Positions 18,844 to 29,966 of a DNA stretch of 64,000 nt are shown here, one piece after another (positions within the stretch are counted from its first letter, which is position 1; each line of letters starts with the position of its first letter). Under the pieces are notes generated by a model. The model was not told the DNA's origin. It saw nothing but the letters and a program-made list of their open reading frames with translations, and ran no database searches. Source of the DNA: Solimonas sp040066175 (GTDB lineage Bacteria > Pseudomonadota > Gammaproteobacteria > Nevskiales > Nevskiaceae); contig NZ_JBEAAM010000001.1 of NCBI RefSeq assembly GCF_040066175.1, forward strand, positions 62,001 through 126,000. Direction: 5' to 3'. The position numbers were made by a program, and so were the translations under genes.

Positions 18844-21393
18844 ATGCAGGCATCCGCGCGCAGACCCGCGACCGCGCCCGTCGACCGCTGGGCCACGGCG
18901 ACTGCCGCGCTGGTGCGCGCGTCCTTCGACGGCGCAGGAACGGTACTGGCCGCCTACGCGCTGCTGCTGACGCTTGCCGTCGCGGCGATCGCCACGCATC
19001 TGCGCGTCGATGCCGATCCGGCCGCGCTGATGGCCGACGAGCTGCCGTGGCGGCGCGCGGCGCTGGAACACGAACGCGCGTTTCCCGACCTGCACCGGCA
19101 GATTGTCGCGGTCTTCGACGCGGACACGGAGGACGCGCGGCGGCTGCTCGCGGAACTGCACGGCTGGCTTGCCGATGCGCCGCTGCGCGCGATCGTCGCG
19201 CCGCAACTCGATTCGTTCTTCGAGCGCCACGGCCTGCTGTACCTGGACCTGCCGCAGCTCGAAGCGCTCGCGGCCGATCTGGACGCCGCGCAGCCGCTGC
19301 TCGGCCGCATCGCACGTGACCCGACCGTCGCCGGTCTGTGCCGCACGCTGCTGGCGCTGCTCGACCACGCCGACGCGCTGCCGCCGGAACGCGTCGAGCG
19401 CTTTGTCGATGCGATGGCCCGCAGCGTGGCGTCGGCCGCCGGCGAGCGGCAAACGGCGCTGGAATGGACCCAGCTCGCGATGGGCACGGCGGAGTCGCCC
19501 CGCCGCCAATTCATCTCCTTTCTTCCGCGCGATCGCTCGTCCGAGGACGAGGCCTTGCGTGCCGTGCGCGCGGCGGTTGCGCAGCTCGGCGCGCAGTGGC
19601 CGAAGGTGCGGCTGACCGGCGAAATCACCGAGTGGGACGACGAGCTGTCGGCGGCCGCGGACGGCGCGCTCCTGTCCGCCGCGCTGTCGCTGGCTTTGGT
19701 CACCCTGCTGCTGCGGGTCGGCCTGCACTCGTGGCGCCTGGCCGCCATCGCCCTCGCCGCGCTGGTCTGCGGCCTGATGCTGACGGCGGCAGCGGCGGCA
19801 CTCGCGGTCGGCCGCCTGAACCTGATCTCGATCGCGTTCGCCGCCCTCTACATCGGCCTGGCGATCGACTTTTCCGTGCACCTGCTGCTGCGCTGGCGCG
19901 AACTGCGCCTCTCCGGCGCCGACGCGCGCGACGCTGCCGCCGCGGCCGGACGCGACGTCGGCGGCGCGCTGCTGCTGTGCGCGCTGACCACCGCCGCCGG
20001 CTTTTACGCCTTCGTGCCGACCGCGTTCCGGGGCGTGTCGGAACTGGGCCTGATTTCCGGCACCGGCATCCTCATCGGATTGCTGACCAGTCTCACCTTG
20101 CTGCCGGCGCTGCTGCGCTGCGCCGGTCCGATGCAGGCCGATGCCCTGCAGATGCCGGCTGTGCTGCTCGACTGGCCGCATCGACGCCGAGCCGCCGTGC
20201 TCGCCGCCGCCGCGGCCTGTGCCGCGGCAGCCGCGCTGGCACTGCCGCTGCTGCGCTTCGACTACAACCCGATGCACCTGCGCCCGCCCGACACCGATTC
20301 GCAGCGGATCTACGAAGAGCTGGTGCACGGCGCCGACACGCCGCTGACGGCCGTCGTGCTCGCCGCCGACGCCGCTGCCACTCAGGAACAGGCCGAGCGC
20401 CTGGGACAGCTGCCGGTCGTGCGCGAAGCGCGCTGGCTGGGCAGCCTGCTGCCGCAGGACCAGGACGCCAAGCTGGAGGTGATCGCGGACCTAGCGCTGT
20501 CCGCCGGCGCCGCCCTGCCGGCGGCGCTGAAGCTGGGCGCCGCCGACGTATCGCGCGACCGCGCGGCGCTGCAGGCACTGGCCGAGCGCATCGGGGCAAT
20601 GGATGCCCCGCCACCGGCCTGGCAGCGCCTGGGCGAGGCGATCGACCGCTGGCTCGCCGCACCCGGCGACGCGAACGTGCTGCGCGACCAACTGCTCGGC
20701 GGACTGCCGGGTCTGCTTGCGCGCCTGCACGCGTCGCTGCAGGCGCAGCCAGTGACGGCCGATGCCCTGCCTGCCGATCTGCGCGCGCAGTGGCGCAGCG
20801 CCGACGGCCGCTACCGCATCGAGCTGGTGCCGGCGCAGAACCTCGACGACGACGAGGCGCTGCGCCGCTTCGCCGACACCGTCGCCGCCGCGGCGCCCGA
20901 CGCCAGCGGTGCCCCGCTCGAATACGTCGCCGGCGCGCGCACGGTGCAGCGCGCGTTCGCGCAGGCGTTCATCGCCGCAGCCGTGGCGATCGCCGTGCTG
21001 CTGCCGCTGCTGCTGCGCAGTTTCGCCGACAGCCTGCGCGCGGCGGCGCCGCTGGCGCTGGGTGCGCTGCTCACCGCCGGCCTGTGTGCGGCGATCGACC
21101 TGCCGCTGAACTTCGCCAACATCATCGCGCTGCCGCTGCTGCTGGGTGCGGGCCTCGACAACGGCGTGCACCTGATCTGGCGCGCCCGCCACGCTGGCGG
21201 CAGCCCGCTCGCCGGCAGCACCGGGCGCGCGGTACTGGTCGCGGTACTGACCACGCTGTCGAGCTTCGCCTCGCTGGCGTTTTCGCCGCACCGCGGCATG
21301 GCGAGCTTGGGCTTGATGCTGACGCTCGGTCTGTCGATCATGCTCGCCTGCAGCTTCCTGGTCCTGCCGGCGCTGCTCAAGCCGCGCCCGTGA
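18844..21393 (+). CDS. MMPL/RND-superfamily lipid exporter, HpnN-like
   Basis: This 849-residue inner-membrane protein has two repeated halves. Each has a large periplasmic domain followed by a cluster of membrane helices (helices near 35-55, 275-450, 460-480 and 705-845), so about 12 in all. The motif GLAIDFSVHLLLRWRELR in the first half and GAGLDNGVHLIWRARHAG in the second are the RND/MMPL transmembrane-4 signatures. The pattern resembles HpnN, which moves hopanoids to the outer membrane, and the next gene is MlaC/HpnM-like as in the hpnMN pairs. No hopanoid synthesis genes are in the window, so the cargo is unknown. TACACT at 18832-18837 could be a -10 box close to the start. Confidence 0.82.
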   Translation: MQASARRPATAPVDRWATATAALVRASFDGAGTVLAAYALLLTLAVAAIATHLRVDADPAALMADELPWRRAALEHERAFPDLHRQIVAVFDADTEDARRLLAELHGWLADAPLRAIVAPQLDSFFERHGLLYLDLPQLEALAADLDAAQPLLGRIARDPTVAGLCRTLLALLDHADALPPERVERFVDAMARSVASAAGERQTALEWTQLAMGTAESPRRQFISFLPRDRSSEDEALRAVRAAVAQLGAQWPKVRLTGEITEWDDELSAAADGALLSAALSLALVTLLLRVGLHSWRLAAIALAALVCGLMLTAAAAALAVGRLNLISIAFAALYIGLAIDFSVHLLLRWRELRLSGADARDAAAAAGRDVGGALLLCALTTAAGFYAFVPTAFRGVSELGLISGTGILIGLLTSLTLLPALLRCAGPMQADALQMPAVLLDWPHRRRAAVLAAAAACAAAAALALPLLRFDYNPMHLRPPDTDSQRIYEELVHGADTPLTAVVLAADAAATQEQAERLGQLPVVREARWLGSLLPQDQDAKLEVIADLALSAGAALPAALKLGAADVSRDRAALQALAERIGAMDAPPPAWQRLGEAIDRWLAAPGDANVLRDQLLGGLPGLLARLHASLQAQPVTADALPADLRAQWRSADGRYRIELVPAQNLDDDEALRRFADTVAAAAPDASGAPLEYVAGARTVQRAFAQAFIAAAVAIAVLLPLLLRSFADSLRAAAPLALGALLTAGLCAAIDLPLNFANIIALPLLLGAGLDNGVHLIWRARHAGGSPLAGSTGRAVLVAVLTTLSSFASLAFSPHRGMASLGLMLTLGLSIMLACSFLVLPALLKPRP

Positions 21394-21446
21394 TCCGTTT
21401 CCGGACCGGACGTGCCCCTGCCGTGTCGTGCTGCCGTCATACCCGC

Positions 21447-22073
21447 ATGCGCCTGCCGATCTGCCTGTGCCTGCTGCTGTTCATGATGCCTGCCGCCGCC
21501 GAACCGGCCAGCGCGAGCGTCGAGCGGCTGCACGCCGCGCTGCTCGAATCGATGCGCGGCGGCGTGCAGATGAGCTGCGCGCAGCGACTGCAGCTGCTGG
21601 ATGCGGCGGTCGGCGACAGCTTCGACGTCGCCGGTCTCGCGCGTCTGGTCCTGCGCCGGCACTGGGCGTCGCTGGACCGGCGCCAGCAGGCGACGTTCGT
21701 CGAGCTGCTCCGGCGCAACATCGGCCTGAACTACGCGCAGCATTTCGCACGCCATGCCGGTGAGCGCTTCGAGACCACCGGCGAAACCGCCGTCGAAACG
21801 GCAGCCGACGGGCAGCGTCGGGTCAGCGCACGGCTGCTCGCCGCGGACGCGGAGCCGGTGAGCTTCGACTATGTGTTGACCCCGTCCGGCGATTCGTGGC
21901 GCATCGTCAACGTCTTCGCCGACGGCGTCAGCGACGTGGCGCTGCGGCGCAGCCAGTACGACAGCGTGGTCGGCCGGCAGGGTGTCGCGGCGCTGCTCGA
22001 ACAGGCCGCGGCGCAGAATGAGGATCTGCTGCGCCGCTGCAACCAAGCGTCCAGGACAGGGGAATCGGGATGA
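21447..22073 (+). CDS. MlaC/HpnM-like periplasmic lipid-binding protein
   Basis: This 208-residue protein has a short signal peptide (MRLPICLCLLLFMMPAAAEP) and a MlaC/Ttg2D-type domain. Visible features are DVAGLARLVLRRHWASL, QATFVELLRRNIGLNYAQHF and the C-terminal YVLTPSGDSWRIVNVFADGV, which match the family's phospholipid-binding fold. It would ferry a lipid across the periplasm for the preceding exporter. I chose ATG 21447 because it gives a clean signal peptide. A GTG at 21390, overlapping the exporter stop, would add 19 residues and tight coupling. The stop overlaps the next start (ATGA). Confidence 0.83.
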   Translation: MRLPICLCLLLFMMPAAAEPASASVERLHAALLESMRGGVQMSCAQRLQLLDAAVGDSFDVAGLARLVLRRHWASLDRRQQATFVELLRRNIGLNYAQHFARHAGERFETTGETAVETAADGQRRVSARLLAADAEPVSFDYVLTPSGDSWRIVNVFADGVSDVALRRSQYDSVVGRQGVAALLEQAAAQNEDLLRRCNQASRTGESG

Positions 22074-24433
22074 AGCTGCGTCGCTTTTGGGTCATCGTCG
22101 CCGGCCTGCTGCCGCTGCCGCTGCGCGCGGAAACGATGGCCAGCGCCGTCAGCCTGCCCGACGTCGTCGTCACCGCGCAGAAGACCGAGCAGGCCATCGA
22201 ACAGGTCGCCGGCTCGGTGAGCGCCCTCGATGGTGAACTGGCCGAGCAATCCGGCGCGATCGGATTCAAGGACCTGCAGTCCTATGTCGGCAACGTCGTC
22301 ATCGCGCTCGACCCGATCGGCGGCGAGTTCTACGTGCGCGGCTTCGGCACGCTGTCGACCAACACCGCATTCGAGCCCTCCGTGGCAACGATGATCGACG
22401 GCGTCTACTACGGCCGCTCGGTGTTCCTGTCGGCGTTCTTCTTCGACATCGAGCGCATGGAAGTGCTGCGCGGGCCGCAGGGCGCGCTGTTCGGCAAGAA
22501 CAGCACGGCCGGCGTGTTCAATCTGGAGACCGCAGATCCGGAACCGGACAGCAGCGCCGGCGCCGAACTGTTCCGGGGCGACGACCGTTACGCGGTGCGG
22601 CCGACGCTCAACCTCGCACTTGGCGAAGGCTGGTCGCTGCGTCTGGCCGGCGCCTACAGCGCAGCGGACGGCGAGCTGTACAACACCGCGCTGGCACGGC
22701 GCGAACTCAATACCCGCGAGAAGAGCGCGCGCCTGCGCCTGCGCTACGCCCCGTCCGCGGACTGGTCGGCCGAACTGGGCGCGTTCAACTCCGCGCAGGG
22801 CATGAACTACAACCTGTTCCAGCTCGTCGAAGTCTCGGACGCGATGCTCGCGGTGATCCGCAGTTACGACCCCGACGTCGAGGCCGGGCGCGATTTCCGC
22901 AACTCGGCCAACGTGCCGGCGCGCGGCGAGGCGCAGCTCGACGGCCTCAACCTGACGATCCGCGCCGATCTGGCCGCACTGGCCGGCATCGACGCGCTCG
23001 AACTGACCGCGATCAGCGCCTGGGCCGAGCATCGCCAGCTGGCGCGCGATCTCGACGCCGATTTCTCCGGCGCGCCGGTGATCCGCGACAGCCTGATCGG
23101 GTCGAGCCCGTACATGCAGCGCAGCCAGGAGATCCGCGTGGCCGGACACCACGGCTCGCTGCTGGGCTGGGGCGATGGAGTCGACTTCGTCGGCGGCATC
23201 CACGTCTTTGAATCGCGCCTGCGCGCCAACGACCTGTTCGAGCTAGAAGACCTGGGCGCCGCGTTCGCGTACTTCAGCGCGGTCTATGCCGCGCAGCTCG
23301 AAAGACAGGGCGTGCCGGGCGGTCCGGTCGGCGGCATCGCCGGCACGCTCGGCCGTCCGCTCGGCGAGATTCTGGCGCTGCTCGACCCGGCCCTCGGCAA
23401 CCTGCCGGGCGGACGCCAGAACGCCTTCGTCAGCCTCGACCAGAACGGCCACAGCTACGGCCTGTTCGGCCAGATCGAGCAGCACGCCACACCGCACTGG
23501 TCGCTGATCGGCGGCCTGCACCTGGGCCGCGAATACAAGGAAGGCGATTTCTCCAGCGAGTCCGACAGTCTGGTGATCCGCGCGGTCGCCGACCAGAACA
23601 ACCACCACTCGCACCGCGAACGCAACGAGAACGAGGTCTCGCCCAAGCTCGGCGTGAAGTGGTCACCGGCGCGCACGTCCAGCGTCTATGCCAGCTGGTC
23701 GCGCGGCTACAAGAGCGGCGGCTTCAACGCACTGCCGCTGAACGACTCCAACCTCGAGTTCGACGCCGAGCGCGCATCGAGCTGGGAACTGGGCGCGAAG
23801 ACGCGCCTGCTCGACGGCAGCATGCGCCTGTCGGCGGCGCTGTTCAGCACCGACTTCGAGCGCCTGCAGCTGTCCACGTTCCGCGGCGCGAGCTTCCAGA
23901 TCCTCAACGCCGGCGCGGCGCGCTCGCAGGGCGCGGAACTGGACGTCAACTGGCTGACCGCGCTGCCGGGCCTGGCGCTGTACGCTTCGCTGGGCTATGC
24001 CGACGCGCGCTACACGCACTATCCGGACGCACCCGCACCGGCCGATGCGGAAAGCGAGTCGCAGGACCTGAGCGGCCGCCGGCTCGCCTACGCGCCGCGC
24101 ACGACCGCTGCGCTGGTGCCGTCGTACACCCTGCCGATCGCCGGCGGCCGCGCGACCGCGGCCTTCGCGATCGACTGGCTGTACCGCTCGGACCGCTATC
24201 TGGATATCGACCTGGACCCGCGCACCTACCAGCCGGCGACCAACGAAATCAACGCGCGCCTGACCGTCGGCGCGCCGAGCCGCCGCTGGCTGCTCAACGT
24301 CGCCGCGCGCAACCTCACGCAGATCACGATCTTCGAGCAAATCCTCGACCAGCCGCTGGCGCCCGGCAATTTCGCCGGCATCCGCTCCGACCGCGGACGC
24401 GCACTGACCAGCACGCTGTTGGCGCGCTTCTGA
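22070..24433 (+). CDS. TonB-dependent outer-membrane receptor
   Basis: This 787-residue protein has a signal peptide (about residues 1-21), a short TonB-box-like segment (LPDVVVTAQK), a plug domain (FKDLQSYVGNVVIALDPIGG; IERMEVLRGPQGALFGKNST, the conserved plug motif) and a long beta-barrel. The barrel ends in an aromatic C-terminus (STLLARF) preceded by NVAARNLTQITIFEQ. This architecture is of the CirA/FecA-like superfamily, as in receptors for hydrophobic or organic ligands in sphingomonads and Nevskiales. It is translationally coupled to the MlaC-like gene, so the receptor and the lipid exporter may act on related molecules. The ligand cannot be read from sequence. Confidence 0.92.
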   Translation: MKLRRFWVIVAGLLPLPLRAETMASAVSLPDVVVTAQKTEQAIEQVAGSVSALDGELAEQSGAIGFKDLQSYVGNVVIALDPIGGEFYVRGFGTLSTNTAFEPSVATMIDGVYYGRSVFLSAFFFDIERMEVLRGPQGALFGKNSTAGVFNLETADPEPDSSAGAELFRGDDRYAVRPTLNLALGEGWSLRLAGAYSAADGELYNTALARRELNTREKSARLRLRYAPSADWSAELGAFNSAQGMNYNLFQLVEVSDAMLAVIRSYDPDVEAGRDFRNSANVPARGEAQLDGLNLTIRADLAALAGIDALELTAISAWAEHRQLARDLDADFSGAPVIRDSLIGSSPYMQRSQEIRVAGHHGSLLGWGDGVDFVGGIHVFESRLRANDLFELEDLGAAFAYFSAVYAAQLERQGVPGGPVGGIAGTLGRPLGEILALLDPALGNLPGGRQNAFVSLDQNGHSYGLFGQIEQHATPHWSLIGGLHLGREYKEGDFSSESDSLVIRAVADQNNHHSHRERNENEVSPKLGVKWSPARTSSVYASWSRGYKSGGFNALPLNDSNLEFDAERASSWELGAKTRLLDGSMRLSAALFSTDFERLQLSTFRGASFQILNAGAARSQGAELDVNWLTALPGLALYASLGYADARYTHYPDAPAPADAESESQDLSGRRLAYAPRTTAALVPSYTLPIAGGRATAAFAIDWLYRSDRYLDIDLDPRTYQPATNEINARLTVGAPSRRWLLNVAARNLTQITIFEQILDQPLAPGNFAGIRSDRGRALTSTLLARF

Positions 24434-24484
24434 GCAATACGGGCCTGCGCATGCGCGCACCCGGCGTTCGCGAAGAAACTTGAG

Positions 24485-24589
24485 CCCGTTCGGGCCGAGT
24501 GCCGCACGCACAGCGTGCGGTGTATCGAGGCCCCAGCGCCGGCCGGTCTCGATACGCGGCGCTTCGCACCGCTACTCGACCCGAACGGG
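24485..24589. repeat. Nested inverted-repeat (REP/BIME-like) intergenic element
   Basis: Outer arms CCCGTTCGGGCCGAGT (24485-24500) and ACTCGACCCGAACGGG (24574-24589) are complementary with one mismatch. Inner arms GTATCGAGGCC (24522-24532) and GGTCTCGATAC (24545-24555) pair with one G-T. Between outer and inner arms on the left is a perfect hairpin CCGCACGC-ACA-GCGTGCGG (24502-24520). On the right is a weaker hairpin GCGGCGC-TTC-GCACCGC (24556-24572). The whole 105 bp can fold as a branched stem. It lies between convergent genes and may also terminate transcription. No second copy was found in the window by eye. Confidence 0.7.
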
Positions 24590-24645
24590 ACGAGGGACTG
24601 CGATTCTGTTTCTTGAGAGCGCGGCTGCTGCCGACGAGGCGCGGT

Positions 24646-27417
24646 TCAGGCGCTGCCGGCGCGCCGCCGCAGTGCGCCGCCGAGCAGCAGTGGCATCAGC
24701 AGGGCCCAGCCGAGCGCGCCGCCGAAACGGCCGGCATCCGGCTGCGCGCCGCCGCCCAGCGGCGGCTGGTTGGGCGGCGGCGCCGGAGTCCCGGAATCGT
24801 CGCAGATCGCGGTGCCGCGCAGCCGGTATTCCGCGCTGGAGCTGCTGTCGACAGTCAGGCCGGCGCCGTCGGCCGCGGAACTCGTCCGCACGACGGTCGA
24901 CAGGCCGGTCAGCGTGCTGCCGTCGACGAAGCCGAGCGTGGCCTTGTCGAGCACGATCACGATCGTGCCGTCCGGGCTCCAGCTCGAGGTTTCGTCCGGC
25001 GTGCCGTCCGGCAGGTAGGTGCCGACGGTGTCCTCGATCGAACCCTTGCGACCATACTCGAAGCGCGGCGGGCCGTCCGTCGTGACCATCGCGACATAGC
25101 GCACGCCGGAGCCGTCCGGCGCGTCGTAGTAGGTGGCCCAGCGCGTGCCCGGCGGCGGCTGCGGCGACAGCGAATCGACCTTCATCGTCAGCACCAGCTT
25201 GCCCGGCATCTCGCGGGGTTCGGACAGCGCCGCGAACTGCAGCTCGTGTCCGGGCACGCCGCTCGACGTGCTGTCGCTGGCGCTGTCCGTGTACAGCGTG
25301 ATGCCGGGGATGCCGCAGGAGCTTTCCTCGGCGAGCGCGATGACCGGCAGCTCGACCGGATTGCTGTGCACGCCCGCGCCCTGCGCGTTGACGGCAACGA
25401 CGCGGTAGCGGTAGCGCGCCACCGCCGGGTCGGCGCCGAAATCGTCGTAGCGCGCCTTGCTGGTTTCGCCGATCAGCACCTCGTCGGCATCGCTGCTGCC
25501 GCGGTAGACCTTGTAGCCGCTGATTGCGCTACCCATGCTCGCCGGCACGCGCCAGCTCAGGTGCGCCGCGAGCGGATCGCGTTGCCCCGACAGGCACGCG
25601 GCCCGCGGCGGCGCCGGCAGCACCGGATCGTGCGCGGCGAGCAACGGCTTGCCGCCGATCTGCCGCGCGATCGACGCCTTCGCGCTGAAGGTGTTCGCAG
25701 CACCGGTCTCGCAGTCCTTGACACAGCCGTCGGCGAATCCGTACAGCGCGTGGCCGGCCGCATCGATCGTGATTTCGTTGAAGTCGAGCAGATTGCGCTG
25801 CTTGGCGCCGCCGCCGCCGAGCCAGATGCCGGAATGGCGCTGCACCGGCGCATCGGGCGTGGCATTCACGCTGTGCCAGCTGCGGCCGCCGTCGTAGGTG
25901 GTGGCGACGAACGCGAACCAGTCGCCAGGGAAATCCAGCGCCTGGAAGTTGCCGCCCTGCGTCGTACCGATGAAGCCGCAGGCTGCGCGATCCGGATCGC
26001 CGGCGACGGCTTCCGGGAACACTGCGTTGACGATGCGCTGCGCAGCGCCGATGTCGTAGCGGTTGGTCCAGCTGCGGCCCTGGTCCTGCGATACGCTGAC
26101 GTAGGGATGGCCGTTGCCGTCGACGCTGCAAAAGTACAACGTGCCGTCGCCGGCGATGCCCAGCGACGGATCGGCCGGGCCCGGTGTCGTATCCGGCACG
26201 CGCCGCACTTCCCAGGTCACGCCGCCGTCGTCGGACACGGTGACGCACTGCTGGTCGCCGCAAGCCTTGACCGGCACGTAGACCGTGCCGTCCGGCGCGA
26301 CCTTGACGTGACCGTGAATGCCGCCGAAGCCGTCGGTCTGCGCGTTGTAGATCGGAAAGCCGGTCGGGAAGGTCAGGCCGCCGGTGTCGCTGCGCGCGCA
26401 GAACGCCGTAAAGCCGGCCTGCGAGCAGTAGTACACCGCGCTGCCGCCGTTGAGCGGCGTGCGCAGCGCCGCGAGCGATGCGGGGTATGGACCGGCGCCG
26501 ACGGTCTGGTGATCGTAGCCGCCTTCGGGCGGGCTGATCTGTCCCGGCGTCCAGGTGTCGCCGTCGTCGTCGGTGTAGGCGTACAGGCTGTTGAGACCGA
26601 CCGCGGTCGGCGGCACCGGCACCGGGACGTGCATCTGCGAGACGTGCGTGCGGCCGGTGGCCGGGTCGGTGAACAGGATCGGGTCGGAGGTGATCACACC
26701 GGTGTAGACGAAGCTCACGTCTTCCCACAGCGGGTCGCAGACTTCCGGCAGCGGCTCGGCCAGCAGCTCCGGATAGGTCGCACGCAGCGTGGTCGTGCCT
26801 GACAGGTACATCACGCGGTTGGTTTTCGGATTGAAGCCGATCGACGGCTCGCCGGTGTTGCCGTCAATGTCGTCCGGAGCGCCCCAGGCGACGTATTCCG
26901 GCGCAGATCCCGGTGCGGCCGGCGGCACCGGCGCCTGCTGCGGACTCGCCAGCCGCAGCGTCGCCTCGAAGCTGCCGCCGAATACCGTGAACGGCACGCC
27001 GCGGATCGTGTAGGTGCCGTTCTTCGCACCGATGATCGCGTTCTCCGGATCGGAGGCGGTGCCGGCGGTGGTCACCACTGCGCCGGACTCGTCGAAAATG
27101 CGGAAGTCGTAGTCCTCGAAGGGATTGTCCCAGCGCCACTGCAGCACGACGACATCATCTGGATGCGCGGCCAAGTAGGCGGCCGACAGATCGACCGTCA
27201 GCGTGTAGACATCGCAGGGCAAGGCCGGATCGACGCACTTCTCGTCGGTGACGATCGCGCCGGCCGAGGCGTTGCGCACCGGGAACGGCCCGGCGCTGTA
27301 GGCCAGCTCGCGGCTGCTGTCGCTGATCGTTCCCGTCGCCGGCGTCGCCGCGAGAACGTCTGTCAATGGCAGAGAACACGCCGCGGACAGAGCCGCAGCG
27401 GCAAGATGCTGACGCAT
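24646..27417 (-). CDS. Large secreted Asp-box (BNR) protein with FN3 domain and GlyGly-CTERM-like tail
   Basis: This 923-residue exported protein has a signal peptide (MRQHLAAAALSAACSLPL) and starts at ATG 27417 with GGGGGAA 7 nt upstream. Residues 25-140 form a beta domain. Residues 160-560 carry at least four Asp boxes (TDDDGDTW, SDDGGVTW, SQDQGRSW, TYDGGRSW), the signature of sialidase-like beta-propellers. An FN3-type module follows (HLSWRVPASMGSAISGYKVY), and then a domain of unknown type. The tail has LGGGAQPDAGRFGG, the hydrophobic ALGWALLMPLLLGGAL and RRRAG, a GlyGly-CTERM-like sorting signal. Conserved sialidase catalytic residues were not recognisable, so enzyme activity is not claimed. 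Confidence 0.78.
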   Translation of the reverse strand: MRQHLAAAALSAACSLPLTDVLAATPATGTISDSSRELAYSAGPFPVRNASAGAIVTDEKCVDPALPCDVYTLTVDLSAAYLAAHPDDVVVLQWRWDNPFEDYDFRIFDESGAVVTTAGTASDPENAIIGAKNGTYTIRGVPFTVFGGSFEATLRLASPQQAPVPPAAPGSAPEYVAWGAPDDIDGNTGEPSIGFNPKTNRVMYLSGTTTLRATYPELLAEPLPEVCDPLWEDVSFVYTGVITSDPILFTDPATGRTHVSQMHVPVPVPPTAVGLNSLYAYTDDDGDTWTPGQISPPEGGYDHQTVGAGPYPASLAALRTPLNGGSAVYYCSQAGFTAFCARSDTGGLTFPTGFPIYNAQTDGFGGIHGHVKVAPDGTVYVPVKACGDQQCVTVSDDGGVTWEVRRVPDTTPGPADPSLGIAGDGTLYFCSVDGNGHPYVSVSQDQGRSWTNRYDIGAAQRIVNAVFPEAVAGDPDRAACGFIGTTQGGNFQALDFPGDWFAFVATTYDGGRSWHSVNATPDAPVQRHSGIWLGGGGAKQRNLLDFNEITIDAAGHALYGFADGCVKDCETGAANTFSAKASIARQIGGKPLLAAHDPVLPAPPRAACLSGQRDPLAAHLSWRVPASMGSAISGYKVYRGSSDADEVLIGETSKARYDDFGADPAVARYRYRVVAVNAQGAGVHSNPVELPVIALAEESSCGIPGITLYTDSASDSTSSGVPGHELQFAALSEPREMPGKLVLTMKVDSLSPQPPPGTRWATYYDAPDGSGVRYVAMVTTDGPPRFEYGRKGSIEDTVGTYLPDGTPDETSSWSPDGTIVIVLDKATLGFVDGSTLTGLSTVVRTSSAADGAGLTVDSSSSAEYRLRGTAICDDSGTPAPPPNQPPLGGGAQPDAGRFGGALGWALLMPLLLGGALRRRAGSA

Positions 27418-27546
27418 GGTCACTTCCCCCGAAATGCGCGAGTCCGCCCCGGACCCGCTGACTGTATGCAAGTGAAGCAATTATGACGCCAATCGACGGG
27501 CGGCACGCGACGACGGACGAGCTGCTGCCGGATCGTCGGTTCGGAC

Positions 27547-27589
27547 GAGACAGGCGCGGCCATCCGATGTATCATGAGAATCATTCTTA
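27547..27589 (+). promoter_or_regulatory. feo promoter with overlapping Fur box
   Basis: TGAGAATCATTCTTA (27575-27589) is a near-perfect 7-1-7 Fur site. It overlaps the -10 TATCAT (27570-27575), which has GAGACA (27547-27552) 17 nt upstream as a weak -35. The feoA start is 25 nt downstream. Iron-dependent repression of feoAB is expected. Confidence 0.75.
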
Positions 27590-27614
27590 TCCGCATGCCC
27601 GCCGGATTGTCCCC

Positions 27615-27857
27615 ATGCGCCTGACCGAACTCCCCTACCACGCCACCGCGATCGTGCGGACGGTCGAGGGCGTCGGCGCCGGCGACAGCATCGCCCACCG
27701 CCTGCGCGATCTGGGCTTCGTCGAAGGCGAGCCGGTGCGCGTCGTCGCGCACGGCCCCTTCCAGCGCGATCCGCTGCTGGTGCAGATCGGCTTCACGCGC
27801 TTCGCGCTGCGCCGCGCCGAGGCGCAGCGCGTGCGCGTCGATATGGCCGCTGCGTAA
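27615..27857 (+). CDS. feoA: Ferrous iron transport protein FeoA
   Basis: This 80-residue SH3-like cytoplasmic protein supports FeoB-mediated Fe(II) uptake. It reads MRLTELPYHATAIVRTV with the conserved HRLRDLGFVEGEPVRVV and a C-terminal RFALRRAEAQRVRV. The length is normal for FeoA. I chose ATG 27615 because family similarity starts there and the Fur-controlled promoter lies just upstream. FeoB follows after 3 nt. Confidence 0.93.
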   Translation: MRLTELPYHATAIVRTVEGVGAGDSIAHRLRDLGFVEGEPVRVVAHGPFQRDPLLVQIGFTRFALRRAEAQRVRVDMAAA

Positions 27858-27860
27858 CGG

Positions 27861-29689
<1,829 letters not shown>

Positions 29690-29693
<4 letters not shown>

Positions 29694-29941
29694 CCGCCTA
29701 CGCCTGGTTCGAGTTCGCGGTCATCACGGCGCTGGTCGGCTGGAGCGCGTGGACCGTGTTCGGCCGCTTGCTGCCCGGTGCGCGCAGTCGGCTGCTGCGC
29801 GCGCTGGGCAAGACGCCGCAGCCAGCGCCATCCGCGGCCTGTGGCAGCAGCTGCAGCGCCTGTTCCGGCTGCGTCGCTGTGTCCCCGGCCGCCGTGCGCA
29901 AACCCGGTGAAGCGCCGGTGCGCCTCGACGCGCTGCGCTGA
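29690..29941 (+). CDS. Small cysteine-rich membrane protein following FeoB (DUF6587-like)
   Basis: This 83-residue protein has one N-terminal transmembrane helix (FEFAVITALVGWSAWTVFG, about residues 7-25), a basic stretch, and the cysteine motif CGSSCSACSGC near residues 53-63. Similar short proteins follow feoB in related genomes, where they hold the place of FeoC. Its start overlaps the feoB stop, so it is surely translated with feoB. The cysteines could bind iron or an Fe-S cluster, which is inference only. Confidence 0.72.
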
Positions 29942-29949
29942 CACCGCGC

Positions 29950-29966
29950 CGGGCCGATCGGGCCCG
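29950..29966 (+). terminator. Hairpin after the feo operon
   Basis: CGGGCC-GATCG-GGCCCG forms a perfect 6-bp G+C stem 8 nt after the last feo gene stop. No T tract follows (TGAGATAAT), so Rho-independent termination is only possible. The following GATAAT at 29970-29975 could serve as a -10 for mfd, but lacks a clear -35. Confidence 0.35.
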
